Shown: one piece after another, positions 36,395-45,875 of the stretch
Numbering within the stretch: position 1 is the stretch's first letter
How the letters are laid out: each line of letters starts with the position of its first letter
Source of the DNA: Aquimarina pacifica
GTDB lineage: Bacteria; Bacteroidota; Bacteroidia; Flavobacteriales; Flavobacteriaceae
NCBI RefSeq assembly: GCF_000520955.1
Contig: NZ_JACC01000020.1
Coordinates: forward strand, 79,354-143,353
DNA length: 64,000 bases
Direction of reading: 5' to 3'
Position numbers and translations under genes: made by a program
The notes under the pieces: model-generated
Seen by the model: the letters and a program-made list of their open reading frames with translations, nothing else
Databases searched by the model: none
What the model was told of the DNA's origin: nothing

Positions 36395-36861
36395 TAAACA
36401 ACCCATCATTAAACCCATATTTCTCTCAAATATTAAAGTTATAAAGCTCCTAACAAATACCATAAAAAACATTTTATAGGGGAGAATATTTATGAACTTT
36501 TTTTGAGCGAGACAGCCTTTATAATAATGTGATACCTTCTCTCTTTGTATTAATCCGACAAGAAAAAAGGCATAAAACAACAATATTGATGGTCTAGAGC
36601 AAATAATTTTGGCAATTTAAAATAAACTTTATGCTATTTACGTTTGGGATATACCAGAATAAAATATTTTTTTCTCCTATGTTTCAGAATTATAGTGATC
36701 ATAACACTTAATTTTCTTCTTGACATAAACAAAAAGTAGTTGACTTTTTTAACTGTACGTTTTATACTTTAACCAACATCAGTTCAAAACAAGACTTACT
36801 CATGGACGTATAAAAATATCCCTTTTTCTGAAAAAACTAAATTTCTTAAAACCCAAAGATT
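36395..36861. other. Intergenic region before the cellulase gene
   Basis: About 470 AT-rich bases. No gene is convincing on either strand. A TTGAC at 36740 and a weak TATACTTTA near 36763 may be part of the cellulase promoter, but the match to the Bacteroidota consensus is poor. Confidence 0.5.
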
Positions 36862-39258
36862 ATGAAAACCAATTTTTACCTATCACAAAGGAACGGTTCG
36901 TTTCTAGTATCTATTTTTCTATTATTTATTTCTATTAATATTCATGCGCAATCTGTAGTACAAGAACATGGTAGGCTTCGAGTAGTAGGAAACCATGTTG
37001 TCGATCAAAATAATGACCCCTTAAGTTTGGCTGGTAATAGTCTTTTTTGGAGTAACGCTACAGACACTTCTGATTTTTATGAAGCTGAAACCGTGACACA
37101 TCTAATAGATAACTGGAATACTTCTATAGTCAGAGTTGCGATGGGAGTAAAAGAAACATGGGACGGAGGCACTGGATATATCGATAGTCCTACCTTTCAG
37201 AAAAATAAAATCAAAAAAGTAATTGATGCAGCCATTGCTAATGGTATTTATGTAATCATCGACTGGCATACTCATGAGGCTGAATTATATACCAATGAAG
37301 CGGCTAGTTTTTTTAGTGAAATGGCACAATTATATGGCAATTATCCTAATGTTATTTATGAAATTTATAATGAACCTATTTATCAATCTTGGTCTCAGGT
37401 TAAAAGTTATGCCAATACCGTAATTGCTGCAATTCGTGCTCAGGATCCTGATAATTTAATTATTGTTGGGTCTCCTACTTGGTCCCAAGATGTTGATATT
37501 GCTTCTTATGACCAAATCAACGATAATAATACTGCTTATACATTGCATTTTTATGCAGGAACACATACGCAATACCTAAGAGATAAAGCTGTCACTGCTA
37601 TGAATAATGGTGCCGCTATTTTTGTAACCGAGTGGGGAGCAACAGAAGCAAGTGGCGATGGTGATGCAGATAGAGCAGAGACAGAAAATTGGATGGAATT
37701 TTTAAAAGAAAATAATATAAGTCATGCGAATTGGTCTGTTGCCGATAAAGATGAAGGTTCTGCAACAGTTACAGTAGGACGAGGTATTGAAGGTCTAAAA
37801 AACAATGATCTTACTGAAAATGGACTTTTTATTCAGGAACTCATAAAAAACTGGTCAGGTGATGATAATCAAGGAGAAAATACCCCTCCTACTATTACTC
37901 TTACTTCTCCTTCTTCGGGTAGCCAGTTTGAGACAGGAAATGGAATTCTGATTACTGCTGATGCTTCTGATGCTGATGGTAGTATAGAGAGAGTTGAGTT
38001 TTATAGTGAAAATCAAAAAATAGGAGAAGACACCTCTTCGCCATATCAATACGAAATTGAAAATGCTGCCGAAGGTAACTATACCCTCTATGCTATAGCT
38101 ATAGATAATGAAGCAGCAAGTACCTCTTCTGATCAAGTAAACATTACAGTTACCGAACAAACCACGACAGGTTGCTCAGGCACAGGAGTTTCTATAGCTG
38201 GTACTATCCAAGCAGAGAATTTTTGTAACATGAGTGGAATCCAGACAGAGACAACCACAGATGCCGGAGCAGGAAGTAATGTAGGTTGGATCGATGTAGG
38301 AGATTATATAGAATATAGAGTGAATATTCCTGAATCTGCAACCTATAAAATAGCATATAGAGTGGCTTCTCGATATGGTTCGGGTGAAGTAGATTTTAGA
38401 GTTAATAATACTTCAAAAAGTATCACAGCTATACCCAATACCGGAGGGTGGCAAAATTGGACCACCATAGATACTACTGTAGAATTAGATGCTGGTAACC
38501 AGACAATACAATTGCTTGCTACCGGACAACTATGGAACATCAATTGGTTTACAATAACCAAAGATGATGATGTTATTGATGATACTCCTGAAACCTGTAG
38601 TTTTGGGACACCGATTTCTACTAATCTACCTGCTTTTGGAGGAATATCATTTTCTAATGTACATATTCTGGGAGATAATGGTCCTGATTTAGATAATTTT
38701 AGAGAACTAAGCATTAACTGGAACCCTACGTATAATGGACTTTATCAATTCGCCATCAGTACGAATAATGGAGTACCTGGCTATTATGTGGATCTAAGAG
38801 ACTTTAGTAATACCTTATTTAATACTAGTAGTCCAGAGGTAACAATGACCAACTCAGGGTTTACCGGTTTAGATGGTTCTTATTGGGTAACACAAGATGA
38901 TGCAAATTTTGTAATGGTATCAAAGGATGGTGGTTTTACACTGTATTTTAGTAATTCTAATACACCTCCTACATGCACCGAAGATAAGTCAATAGGTGAT
39001 ACTAACGAAATAGTAAACATAAAGGCATTTCCTAATCCTGTAGATATTGATACTGATATTCTATATATAAATGGTATTCCTCAAGCTCAAGAAACATCAA
39101 TACTAGAGGTTGTGGATATGCAAGGAAAAGTTATATTAGAAAAAAATATCGAAAATTCAGAAGCAAATATAGATGTATCTATACTAAAATCTGGAACCTA
39201 TATTTTAATGATTAAAGGATCAAAATTCAGAAAATCTATTTTGTTTGCTAAAGAATAA
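36862..39258 (+). CDS. Secreted multidomain GH5 cellulase with type IX sorting domain
   Basis: A 798-residue secreted glycoside hydrolase. After a signal peptide (to about 30), the GH5 (beta/alpha)8 domain spans about 34-330: the acid/base Glu171 lies in YNEP and the nucleophile Glu257 in FVTEWG, as expected for endo-beta-1,4-glucanases. Then an Ig-like domain (about 343-435), a CBM6-like lectin domain (about 445-570, starting IQAENF and containing [13 protein letters not shown]), an unassigned domain of about 125 residues (580-705) and a T9SS sorting tail (about 720-798, with FPNPVD and a final FAKE). It should be surface-bound or released and degrade cellulose or related glucans. The gene stands alone with a strong terminator behind it. 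Confidence 0.9.
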   Translation: MKTNFYLSQRNGSFLVSIFLLFISINIHAQSVVQEHGRLRVVGNHVVDQNNDPLSLAGNSLFWSNATDTSDFYEAETVTHLIDNWNTSIVRVAMGVKETWDGGTGYIDSPTFQKNKIKKVIDAAIANGIYVIIDWHTHEAELYTNEAASFFSEMAQLYGNYPNVIYEIYNEPIYQSWSQVKSYANTVIAAIRAQDPDNLIIVGSPTWSQDVDIASYDQINDNNTAYTLHFYAGTHTQYLRDKAVTAMNNGAAIFVTEWGATEASGDGDADRAETENWMEFLKENNISHANWSVADKDEGSATVTVGRGIEGLKNNDLTENGLFIQELIKNWSGDDNQGENTPPTITLTSPSSGSQFETGNGILITADASDADGSIERVEFYSENQKIGEDTSSPYQYEIENAAEGNYTLYAIAIDNEAASTSSDQVNITVTEQTTTGCSGTGVSIAGTIQAENFCNMSGIQTETTTDAGAGSNVGWIDVGDYIEYRVNIPESATYKIAYRVASRYGSGEVDFRVNNTSKSITAIPNTGGWQNWTTIDTTVELDAGNQTIQLLATGQLWNINWFTITKDDDVIDDTPETCSFGTPISTNLPAFGGISFSNVHILGDNGPDLDNFRELSINWNPTYNGLYQFAISTNNGVPGYYVDLRDFSNTLFNTSSPEVTMTNSGFTGLDGSYWVTQDDANFVMVSKDGGFTLYFSNSNTPPTCTEDKSIGDTNEIVNIKAFPNPVDIDTDILYINGIPQAQETSILEVVDMQGKVILEKNIENSEANIDVSILKSGTYILMIKGSKFRKSILFAKE

Positions 39259-39302
39259 TGTTCTTTAAGCGGATCAAAAAAGAAGTACAGATGGTACTAT
39301 AG

Positions 39303-39334
39303 AAAAGAGCAAAACCTTAAGGTTTTGCTCTTTT
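39303..39334. terminator. Bidirectional terminator after the cellulase gene
   Basis: A perfect 14-bp stem (39303-39316 with 39321-39334), core GAGCAAAACC, with a four-base TTAA loop and a T run. It serves the cellulase gene and the convergent DUF5689 gene, which ends at 39348. Confidence 0.85.
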
Positions 39335-39347
39335 TTTAATCCTCTTA

Positions 39348-40766
39348 TTATTCACTTTGTTTTTTGCCCATAACTCTCAACTCATCAATATGGTACCGTG
39401 TTGTGGCTTTGGGGTCTCCACCAGTATACCTAAAACCAATTCTTACTTTTTCGTCAAGACATGATAAACTAATTGGACCCAAAGACTCAAAATCTCCGAA
39501 ACCTTCGATCGCACTTCTCGGAATTAACACATCTAATTTTGTCCAGGTGGTATTGGCTATTGTGTCTAAAAAATTATTTGTGACAAATACCTCTAATATA
39601 TTACCGGTATCATATGCCGCTTGCACATCAAAATATAGGGATTCGTGCATAGAAGAACTTAAATCTATTTCTGGAGTAATCAGCCAAACCTCATATAAAG
39701 GCTCTCCAGATCTATACCCTGTTATTTGTGCGTAGTCATTATTGTCAAAAGCTCCCATTTTATAGGTTAATTGACCATTGTAGATGTTGTGGTTAATCCA
39801 CCCCAAATCTTCGAGATCCCCTATCTTAAGATCTGTAAAATTTTCCTCGAATAAGAAATCTAATCCCTCTACGATAAATGGACAGTCCAGTACAATGGGA
39901 TCACATCGGATTTCTGAATCAAAAACCATTTGAGTAGGATCATTAAGCACTAGATTGTATATTTCGCCTTCATAATTTTTGGTTAATATTCCTTCTAGAG
40001 CTCCTGTACCTGTTGGTAATTTACTTCCACCAAAATCAGAATATACACTGGTGCTTATAATCACAGACCTTCCTGATATACAACTTTCTATAATCCGTTC
40101 ACCATCATATTCATCATTCACTTCTGCAGCAAATGTAAACACATTGTCTTCGGTAATCATACTTTTATTAAACTGTACCTCACTCAATTTGACATAAACA
40201 TTAAGAAAAGTATCTGAAAAATCTTCGATCCTGATTTCTAACGGAACTATTTCCTGTATTTCTGATGATCTTACTATTTGGTCTTTAATAGAAAAAGAAG
40301 AAATAGCCTTTATGGTGTTTCCTTCTAAAACACCTAGCGTAGGAACCCCGTTTTCTATTCCAATAGATAAACCATCTAGTTTAACATACACCTTACGACC
40401 AAACTCGAAAGTCGTATACAACGGAGCATCATCAACAAGAACTCTTACGCCGGCAGATGGGTGTATTGATTTATCTTGAACGATAATCTCTTTAAAAAAA
40501 TTACCTGCCTTATCGCTAGATACTACATATCCTTCTATTGCCGTATTAGTGTTGTCAAAAACAACCTTACCATTCTCTCCATCAGCTATTAATTTCTGAC
40601 CCAAAATTCCTAGTAAAGCATCTATAGTAATTATAGTTTCTTCAATTTTTGGATCCTCGATGGTTCCTGTAGGTATTTGAAATTCTTCTTCGTGCACGCA
40701 CCTAATCATACTAATGCATACTAGTATCGAAATAAGAAAAAAACTTGTTTTTAAGTATAAATTCAT
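39348..40766 (-). CDS. DUF5689 domain lipoprotein, partner of the TonB receptor
   Basis: A 472-residue surface lipoprotein: hydrophobic N-terminus then MIRC (Cys23). The N-terminal half (from about 45) is DUF5689, which begins IDALLGILGQKLI and has the OB-like VVSSDKAGNFFKEIIVQD. The C-terminal half is a jellyroll of the choice-of-anchor J type (about 310-470) with GYRSGEPLYEVWLITPEID and VFVTNN. It follows the receptor gene by 54 bases and is almost certainly co-transcribed. The layout is like SusD-type partners: the lipoprotein binds a nutrient and hands it to the TonB receptor. The substrate is not known; the nearby secreted nuclease suggests a nucleic acid or phosphate compound. Confidence 0.85.
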   Translation of the reverse strand: MNLYLKTSFFLISILVCISMIRCVHEEEFQIPTGTIEDPKIEETIITIDALLGILGQKLIADGENGKVVFDNTNTAIEGYVVSSDKAGNFFKEIIVQDKSIHPSAGVRVLVDDAPLYTTFEFGRKVYVKLDGLSIGIENGVPTLGVLEGNTIKAISSFSIKDQIVRSSEIQEIVPLEIRIEDFSDTFLNVYVKLSEVQFNKSMITEDNVFTFAAEVNDEYDGERIIESCISGRSVIISTSVYSDFGGSKLPTGTGALEGILTKNYEGEIYNLVLNDPTQMVFDSEIRCDPIVLDCPFIVEGLDFLFEENFTDLKIGDLEDLGWINHNIYNGQLTYKMGAFDNNDYAQITGYRSGEPLYEVWLITPEIDLSSSMHESLYFDVQAAYDTGNILEVFVTNNFLDTIANTTWTKLDVLIPRSAIEGFGDFESLGPISLSCLDEKVRIGFRYTGGDPKATTRYHIDELRVMGKKQSE

Positions 40767-40820
40767 TGATTGCTTTTTTGTAGTTATTCTGTATAAATCA
40801 ATTAAAATCGCTGAGAAGGA

Positions 40821-43697
40821 TTAAAACCGTAAATACATATTAAAATAATAAGTCGTACCCATACCATAGAAATATTTGGTCCCATACACTGGTGTTTTGC
40901 GTTCTGATTCTTCTAATGCCAATCTATAATTTGCATTTCTTGATTGTTCAAACCCTCCTGTTTTATAGGCTTGATTAAGAACATTATTAACTGATGCAAA
41001 AAAACCAACATAGTATTTCTTAATTCGCCACGATTTGCCACCAATAACATTCAGCAGGAAATAGTCGTCAAACTTTTCTTGTTTCAAGAGGTCCTTAGCT
41101 ATATTTTCATCATAATCATTAAATGGCAACCCGTCTGCGTCTAGAAAGAAATTAGATGTTCGGGCAAAAGGACTACTATTAACGTATGCATTAGAAAAAT
41201 AATTTATTGTACTACCAAACCACCAAAAATTAGGATCACTATACTCAAACCCAAATTGTATGGCCCGCTCTGGCCCTGCCGAAATATGATATCCTTTTAA
41301 TGCCGATGTGCCCATGTCCTGTATCCCTTGAACATCAGAAAAGACCTCACTAGTGCTTGTTAGCGTTAGTTGTGGATTGTTAATATACCTATAACTACCA
41401 ACTGCTGCTGCCGCTTTTAGTTTTAAAACAGGTATCATATGATATTCGACTCCTAACTCCCCTCCTATATGTAGCTTATCAATATCTGTAACTACTTCTT
41501 GCACAAAACCCGAATCAGAACCTGATAACGCCTGCGTATAAAAAAACGAAAGGTTCGTTGCGTCAAGGATTTTGGTATAATATCCTGTTATTTTTGCCTT
41601 TATTTTTGACGATCGAAAGATATAACTGGCATCGAAAGATTCGATTTTTTCACTTTGTTGTTTCCCGCCTTGCAAAGCTGCAATGGTACTATTATTTTGT
41701 CTTGCATTAACAAATGAATTACGTATTGTAGGTGCATTAGTATCGTAAATCCCATTAAGCGCTATATAATTATGACCATCTATTGCGCATGTGACTCCTC
41801 CTTTTATGCCATAGTTTAAAAAATCTAAGTGTTCGCTTTTTCCAAATGATTTATCTCCAGGAAAATATCCATTTTCAAATACACCATTTCTTTGATACGA
41901 TGTTTTTGATATTCTTCCTGATACAAAACAGTCCATCCACTTATAGTTATATTGCCCCTGTATAAAACCATCTATTGTAGTTGCTTCAATCATAAAATTA
42001 TAGTCATAGCGATCCCCTACACCAACAATACGATTTGGGTTACGAATATCACTTTGCGCCCTACTCGACAATTCTTGGGGTGATTGATCATTCGAAGACA
42101 ACGCAAAAACATCTACGTCTAGAAAACCTGTGCCTCCCAAAAGATCAGCCACCTCTGCAAAGTTTTCACTTTGTAAGTTTCTATATTTTATAGCGGTATT
42201 TATCATCAAATTATCATTTAATCTACTGTTCATAAATACATTACCTATTATACTAGTGTCATTAGTTCTGTCTTCGGATAGTATATAAGTAGCATTTGCG
42301 CCTTGTGCTTCATTTTGTTGATTTGTGGCTACTAATTGGTCCCACTGTATTTGTCCATTATTAATAAGGTTTTGCTGTGCTAAAAAAGCATTTTGAAATG
42401 CCAACGATGTAGGGGTCTGGGATTGTAAATAATAACTTGGCAGATTCTCTGGATGAACAGGATTCGTATCAGCACTCCTACCTCCTCCTATATAAATAGG
42501 TTCTTCGTTCGAATCTATTACCAAATCACTACCTCCAGTATCTATTCTGCTCGTTCCCACAGTGCCTGTCTGAAAAGCTATATTTGTATTTATTCTTGTG
42601 TTTTCATTGATCGCCCAATAATGATTAAACATAACAATGGGTTCTTCTACTTTTCGTTCTCGAGCATTTCTTATTTTTCCATTATGATACCCCCAATTTG
42701 GGTTATAGGTGTTTCCTTTTATCTCGTATACTTCATTAGTAATTGCGGTTGATTTTCCTCTACGATTTGGCGTATAAAAGCCCGTTAAATTAAGACTGTG
42801 CTTTTTGTTAATCCTTTTTTCTATAGATACGAAAAAAGAATTTGCATCATATAAGGTTCCTTCTATATACCCTTCGTTTCCATATCGTCGCGATAAGGAT
42901 GTTGTATATGCCCATCCGTTTGATAATACCCCAGAGGAGTATGTTGCCATAATTCTACCTCGATAACTTCTATTTGAGGAAGCATACGATAATTTTACTC
43001 CTTTGCGATATTTTGAAGCCCTCATAATGATATTAGAGGTTCCTAAAAGACCGCCAAATGTATATTCATTTCTAGAAATCCCTACAGAAAATTCTTGGTT
43101 ACGTTGTACATCGTTTAACCCGCCCCAATTACTCCATTGCGGCCTACCATTGTACATTTTATTCATTTCGATACCATTAATCAATACTTTGCCGTTTTCA
43201 CTTCCTAAGCCTCTTGGGCGAAAAAAAGTAGCACTAAAATCAAATGCCGCTGCTTTTAGAAACACATCTCTGGTAGATTGAAGTAAACCAGACACCTTTG
43301 TGGTTTCGCTTTGATCATCATCTAATTCTTCATCAGAAAGATCAATTCTTCCCACTTGAGATTGATCAAATGTAAAATCATACTCTAGGTCTATTTTTTT
43401 TAGATCGAGTATCTGATTTTTATTAATTATAACAGGGAAACGTTTAATAATGTAGCCTTTCTTTGAAAACAAAAGAATTTGTTCTCCTAAAGGAAGATCT
43501 ACTGCACGTATACTAAACTTCCCATCTATATTGCTTGTTGCTTTGTAATCAAAACCTTCTAGAGTTACAACTACATTTTCTAAATATGTCCCTGTTATTG
43601 CATCAACAATTTTACCTTGTACCAGTTGTTCATATTGAGCTTGTATGTTTTGATAGAAAAAAACAAACAGAATACACCCATAAAAAGAATGTTTCAT
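40821..43697 (-). CDS. TonB-dependent receptor with carboxypeptidase-like regulatory domain
   Basis: A 958-residue outer-membrane receptor. After a signal peptide (cleavage near QAQY), a carboxypeptidase-like regulatory domain (about 22-105) starts QGKIVDAITGTYLENVVVTLEG-like. The plug follows with RGLGSENGKVLINGIEMNKMYNGRP (about 165-190), then a 22-strand barrel that ends in an aromatic residue (MYLRF). It imports a substrate at the outer membrane using TonB energy. It is the first gene of the receptor/DUF5689 operon and is divergent from the secreted nuclease, with a perfect dyad between the starts. Confidence 0.9.
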   Translation of the reverse strand: MKHSFYGCILFVFFYQNIQAQYEQLVQGKIVDAITGTYLENVVVTLEGFDYKATSNIDGKFSIRAVDLPLGEQILLFSKKGYIIKRFPVIINKNQILDLKKIDLEYDFTFDQSQVGRIDLSDEELDDDQSETTKVSGLLQSTRDVFLKAAAFDFSATFFRPRGLGSENGKVLINGIEMNKMYNGRPQWSNWGGLNDVQRNQEFSVGISRNEYTFGGLLGTSNIIMRASKYRKGVKLSYASSNRSYRGRIMATYSSGVLSNGWAYTTSLSRRYGNEGYIEGTLYDANSFFVSIEKRINKKHSLNLTGFYTPNRRGKSTAITNEVYEIKGNTYNPNWGYHNGKIRNARERKVEEPIVMFNHYWAINENTRINTNIAFQTGTVGTSRIDTGGSDLVIDSNEEPIYIGGGRSADTNPVHPENLPSYYLQSQTPTSLAFQNAFLAQQNLINNGQIQWDQLVATNQQNEAQGANATYILSEDRTNDTSIIGNVFMNSRLNDNLMINTAIKYRNLQSENFAEVADLLGGTGFLDVDVFALSSNDQSPQELSSRAQSDIRNPNRIVGVGDRYDYNFMIEATTIDGFIQGQYNYKWMDCFVSGRISKTSYQRNGVFENGYFPGDKSFGKSEHLDFLNYGIKGGVTCAIDGHNYIALNGIYDTNAPTIRNSFVNARQNNSTIAALQGGKQQSEKIESFDASYIFRSSKIKAKITGYYTKILDATNLSFFYTQALSGSDSGFVQEVVTDIDKLHIGGELGVEYHMIPVLKLKAAAAVGSYRYINNPQLTLTSTSEVFSDVQGIQDMGTSALKGYHISAGPERAIQFGFEYSDPNFWWFGSTINYFSNAYVNSSPFARTSNFFLDADGLPFNDYDENIAKDLLKQEKFDDYFLLNVIGGKSWRIKKYYVGFFASVNNVLNQAYKTGGFEQSRNANYRLALEESERKTPVYGTKYFYGMGTTYYFNMYLRF

Positions 43698-43770
43698 CGT
43701 ACTATACTTTTAAAAAAACACTCAAAAAATAATAAGCGATCGAATTAATAAAGTGCAAGAATAAAACATA

Positions 43771-43793
43771 GTAGTTTCAAAAATTGAAACTAC
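43771..43793. promoter_or_regulatory. Perfect dyad between the TonB receptor and secreted nuclease genes
   Basis: Arms GTAGTTTCAA (43771-43780) and TTGAAACTAC (43784-43793) are exact reverse complements separated by three A's. The site lies in the 140-base region between divergent starts, 44 bases before the nuclease ATG and about 75 bases before the receptor ATG. It is too short-spaced and lacks a T run for a good terminator; an operator shared by both transcripts fits better. The TTG within it could also be the upstream promoter element for the nuclease gene (AATATTTG follows at 43801-43808, one base off consensus). Confidence 0.55.
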
Positions 43794-43836
43794 AAAAATT
43801 AATATTTGCAATTTGATATTAATTCAATCCCATCTT

Positions 43837-44886
43837 ATGAGGTTTCAATTTAAAAGCATACTTCTCTTACTTTTTTTTTCTTCTATACTTTGTGCTCAAA
43901 AAAAGAAGGAATATAAGGCACATACAATTGCGTTTTATAATCTAGAAAATCTATTTGATATATATAATGATCCAAAAACTTTTGACGATGATAAGACTCC
44001 TAAAGGAAAAGACCACTGGACCCAAGAAAAGTATACGCATAAGTTAGAGAATCTGGCGCGTGTTATTTCAGAAATAGGTGTCTCAACTACTAATAGCTCC
44101 CCTGCTATTTTAGGGGTTGCAGAAATAGAGAACAAAAAAGTCTTAGAAGATCTTACTGCCACTTCGTATCTAGCACCCAAAAATTATGGTATCATTCATT
44201 TTGACTCCCCCGATAGAAGAGGTGTTGATGTGGCGCTATTGTATAAAAAAACGGTATTTAGGCCAAAAAACTCAAGTGCCCACGAACTTGTGCTTTTTGA
44301 CCACCTTACCAATAAGCGAATATATACAAGAGACCAACTATTAGTAAGTGGGTACCTCGATGGAGACTTAATTCATATACTGGTAAATCACTGGCCTTCT
44401 AGAAGAGGTGGCGAAGCGAGAAGTCGCTACAAAAGAGAAAAAGCCGCTAGCCTTTCTAAAAAAATTATGGACTCACTATTTGCTATCAATCCCTATGCAA
44501 AAATTATTGCTATGGGGGATCTTAACGACACCCCAAATGACACAAGTATAAAAAAAATTCTTGCTGCCAAAAAGAGTAAAGAAGATATGAAAATAAAAGA
44601 ATTATACAACCCTATGATCCAAATGTCTAAGAAAGGACTAGGTTCTATGGCTTGGGGAGATCAATGGAGTTTATTTGATCAACTTATGGTTTCTTCAGAA
44701 TTGGTACGCTCAGAATATTCATCCTATCGATATTATAAAGCGGGGATATTTAACCCACATTATTTAATAACAACTTCTGGCAAGTACAAGGGATATCCTT
44801 ATCGTAGTTTTGCAAATAATACCTACACAGAGGGGTATAGCGATCATTTTCCTGTATATCTATTTCTTATTAAAGAAAAAAGGTGA
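43837..44886 (+). CDS. Secreted EEP-family nuclease/phosphatase
   Basis: A 349-residue exported enzyme: signal peptide ending near SILCAQ, then an EEP-fold domain with NLENLF, AEIENK (metal Glu), NHWPSRR, GDLNDT and SDHFPVYL, so the active site is complete. It is a paralogue of the cytoplasmic-type EEP at 2539-3516, with the same order and spacing of motifs. ATG 43837 (MRFQFKS) is preferred to the upstream TTG at 43813. It runs divergent from the TonB receptor and DUF5689 genes; such a trio suggests that the enzyme cuts polymeric or phosphate-bearing substrates outside the cell and the receptor imports products. That role is inference. Confidence 0.88.
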   Translation: MRFQFKSILLLLFFSSILCAQKKKEYKAHTIAFYNLENLFDIYNDPKTFDDDKTPKGKDHWTQEKYTHKLENLARVISEIGVSTTNSSPAILGVAEIENKKVLEDLTATSYLAPKNYGIIHFDSPDRRGVDVALLYKKTVFRPKNSSAHELVLFDHLTNKRIYTRDQLLVSGYLDGDLIHILVNHWPSRRGGEARSRYKREKAASLSKKIMDSLFAINPYAKIIAMGDLNDTPNDTSIKKILAAKKSKEDMKIKELYNPMIQMSKKGLGSMAWGDQWSLFDQLMVSSELVRSEYSSYRYYKAGIFNPHYLITTSGKYKGYPYRSFANNTYTEGYSDHFPVYLFLIKEKR

Positions 44887-44904
44887 TCAAATGATCACCT
44901 TTTC
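44877..44904. terminator. Terminator that includes the nuclease stop codon
   Basis: AGGTGATCA (44881-44889) and TGATCACCT (44892-44900) form a stem with A and T runs on both sides. The TGA stop of the nuclease gene lies in the 5' arm. It also faces the small lipoprotein gene on the minus strand and can end both. Confidence 0.7.
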
Positions 44905-44930
44905 GGTATATTTTATTTCATATTTCTTAC

Positions 44931-45176
44931 TTAGAAAGAAATTGTAGCGCTACATGTAGCTTCTACGTATGCATCAAAAGAAACTCCTTCAAGATCAACA
45001 GTTTCTGTTTGTCCAGCTGCACTAACATCTGCTGTACCGTCTCCATTGTCACACATAGTAATAGAAATTCCGATTACATCACAAGTTTCGCAATTTGAAT
45101 CGCCATCATCATCACTACCACATGAAGTGAATCCTAAGGCTAAAGTAAATGCTGCTAAGTAGATAAATTTTTTCAT
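44931..45176 (-). CDS. Small Cys-containing lipoprotein A
   Basis: An 81-residue lipoprotein with a clear signal (LGFTSC, Cys19) and an acidic DDDG linker. The mature part of about 60 residues has four or more Cys (CETC and MCDNGDG, plus a Cys near the C-terminus), suggesting disulfides. Sequence shows a short predicted beta sandwich (ISITMCDNGDGTADVSA). The linker and signal resemble the next gene upstream (45354-45773), so the two are likely paralogues of an unnamed surface-lipoprotein group. No function is known. It is convergent with the secreted nuclease past a hairpin. Confidence 0.7.
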   Translation of the reverse strand: MKKFIYLAAFTLALGFTSCGSDDDGDSNCETCDVIGISITMCDNGDGTADVSAAGQTETVDLEGVSFDAYVEATCSATISF

Positions 45177-45353
45177 AATATTGGGCTTTAAAATTGTTTT
45201 TTATAGCCGCGAAGATAAGAGATTACTTTATATTTAACAAATTATTTTGTTAAAAAATGCTCTTTAACGTTTTTTTCGAGTATTTAATCGACAATAAAAG
45301 GTTAAAACGTACTTTCTTGTTTTAGAAAAAAAGATGTGTCTTATATGAAATTA

Positions 45354-45773
45354 CTACTCACAATCAGATAGCTCAACATACCGTTCGAAGGTTATTTCTA
45401 TATCTCTATCATCAATAAATGCATTTCCGTTTTCTCCTCGACACACCAAAATCCGTTCTCCACTGTTGGTACATGACAAGCATATTAATCCTGCAAAAGT
45501 ACAATCACCTAAACTTTCTAATTCTGCTCTATAAAAATTAGCAATCTCTTCATCCTCATCACCTGCGTCACAATTATTTGATAGAAAAACTTCTATAGCT
45601 GTTTTATATTCTGCACAATTATCAGTGGATTCATTTGCTGTATATGCAGCAAATGTTTCTCCTAGGGTTATACCTGCCTCACCGCAATCTACACCGCCAT
45701 CGTCATCACTTTTACAAGCAGTAAATCCTAAGGTAAGTACAAATGCGATCGCATACATACATAGTTTGTTCAT
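45354..45773 (-). CDS. Small Cys-containing lipoprotein B
   Basis: A 139-residue lipoprotein (start ATG 45773; the frame extends upstream to 45806 but the signal starts at MNKLCMYAIAFVLTLG). The signal ends LGFTAC followed by KSDDDGG, very like the previous gene. The mature part has about nine Cys, including NCAEYK, NNCDAGDED, GDCTFAG, CLSC and LSDCE, and a short helical core (TFAAYTANESTDNC, VFLSNNC). It resembles small extracellular proteins with disulfide cores. About 177 bases of non-coding DNA, with a long T-rich part, separate the two lipoprotein genes. Confidence 0.7.
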   Translation of the reverse strand: MNKLCMYAIAFVLTLGFTACKSDDDGGVDCGEAGITLGETFAAYTANESTDNCAEYKTAIEVFLSNNCDAGDEDEEIANFYRAELESLGDCTFAGLICLSCTNSGERILVCRGENGNAFIDDRDIEITFERYVELSDCE

Positions 45774-45875
45774 ATCAATTCCTGATTTTGGGTTAACTAA
45801 AGTCAAAAATAAGAAAATTAACGACTTTTTAATATTTTACGCCATTCTAAAACAGATAACGTACTAAAATAATCT

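Noticed and set aside
43771..43793. The 10-3-10 dyad read as a terminator
   Set aside because: It lies between two divergent starts, its three-base loop is followed by no T run, and no transcript ends there.
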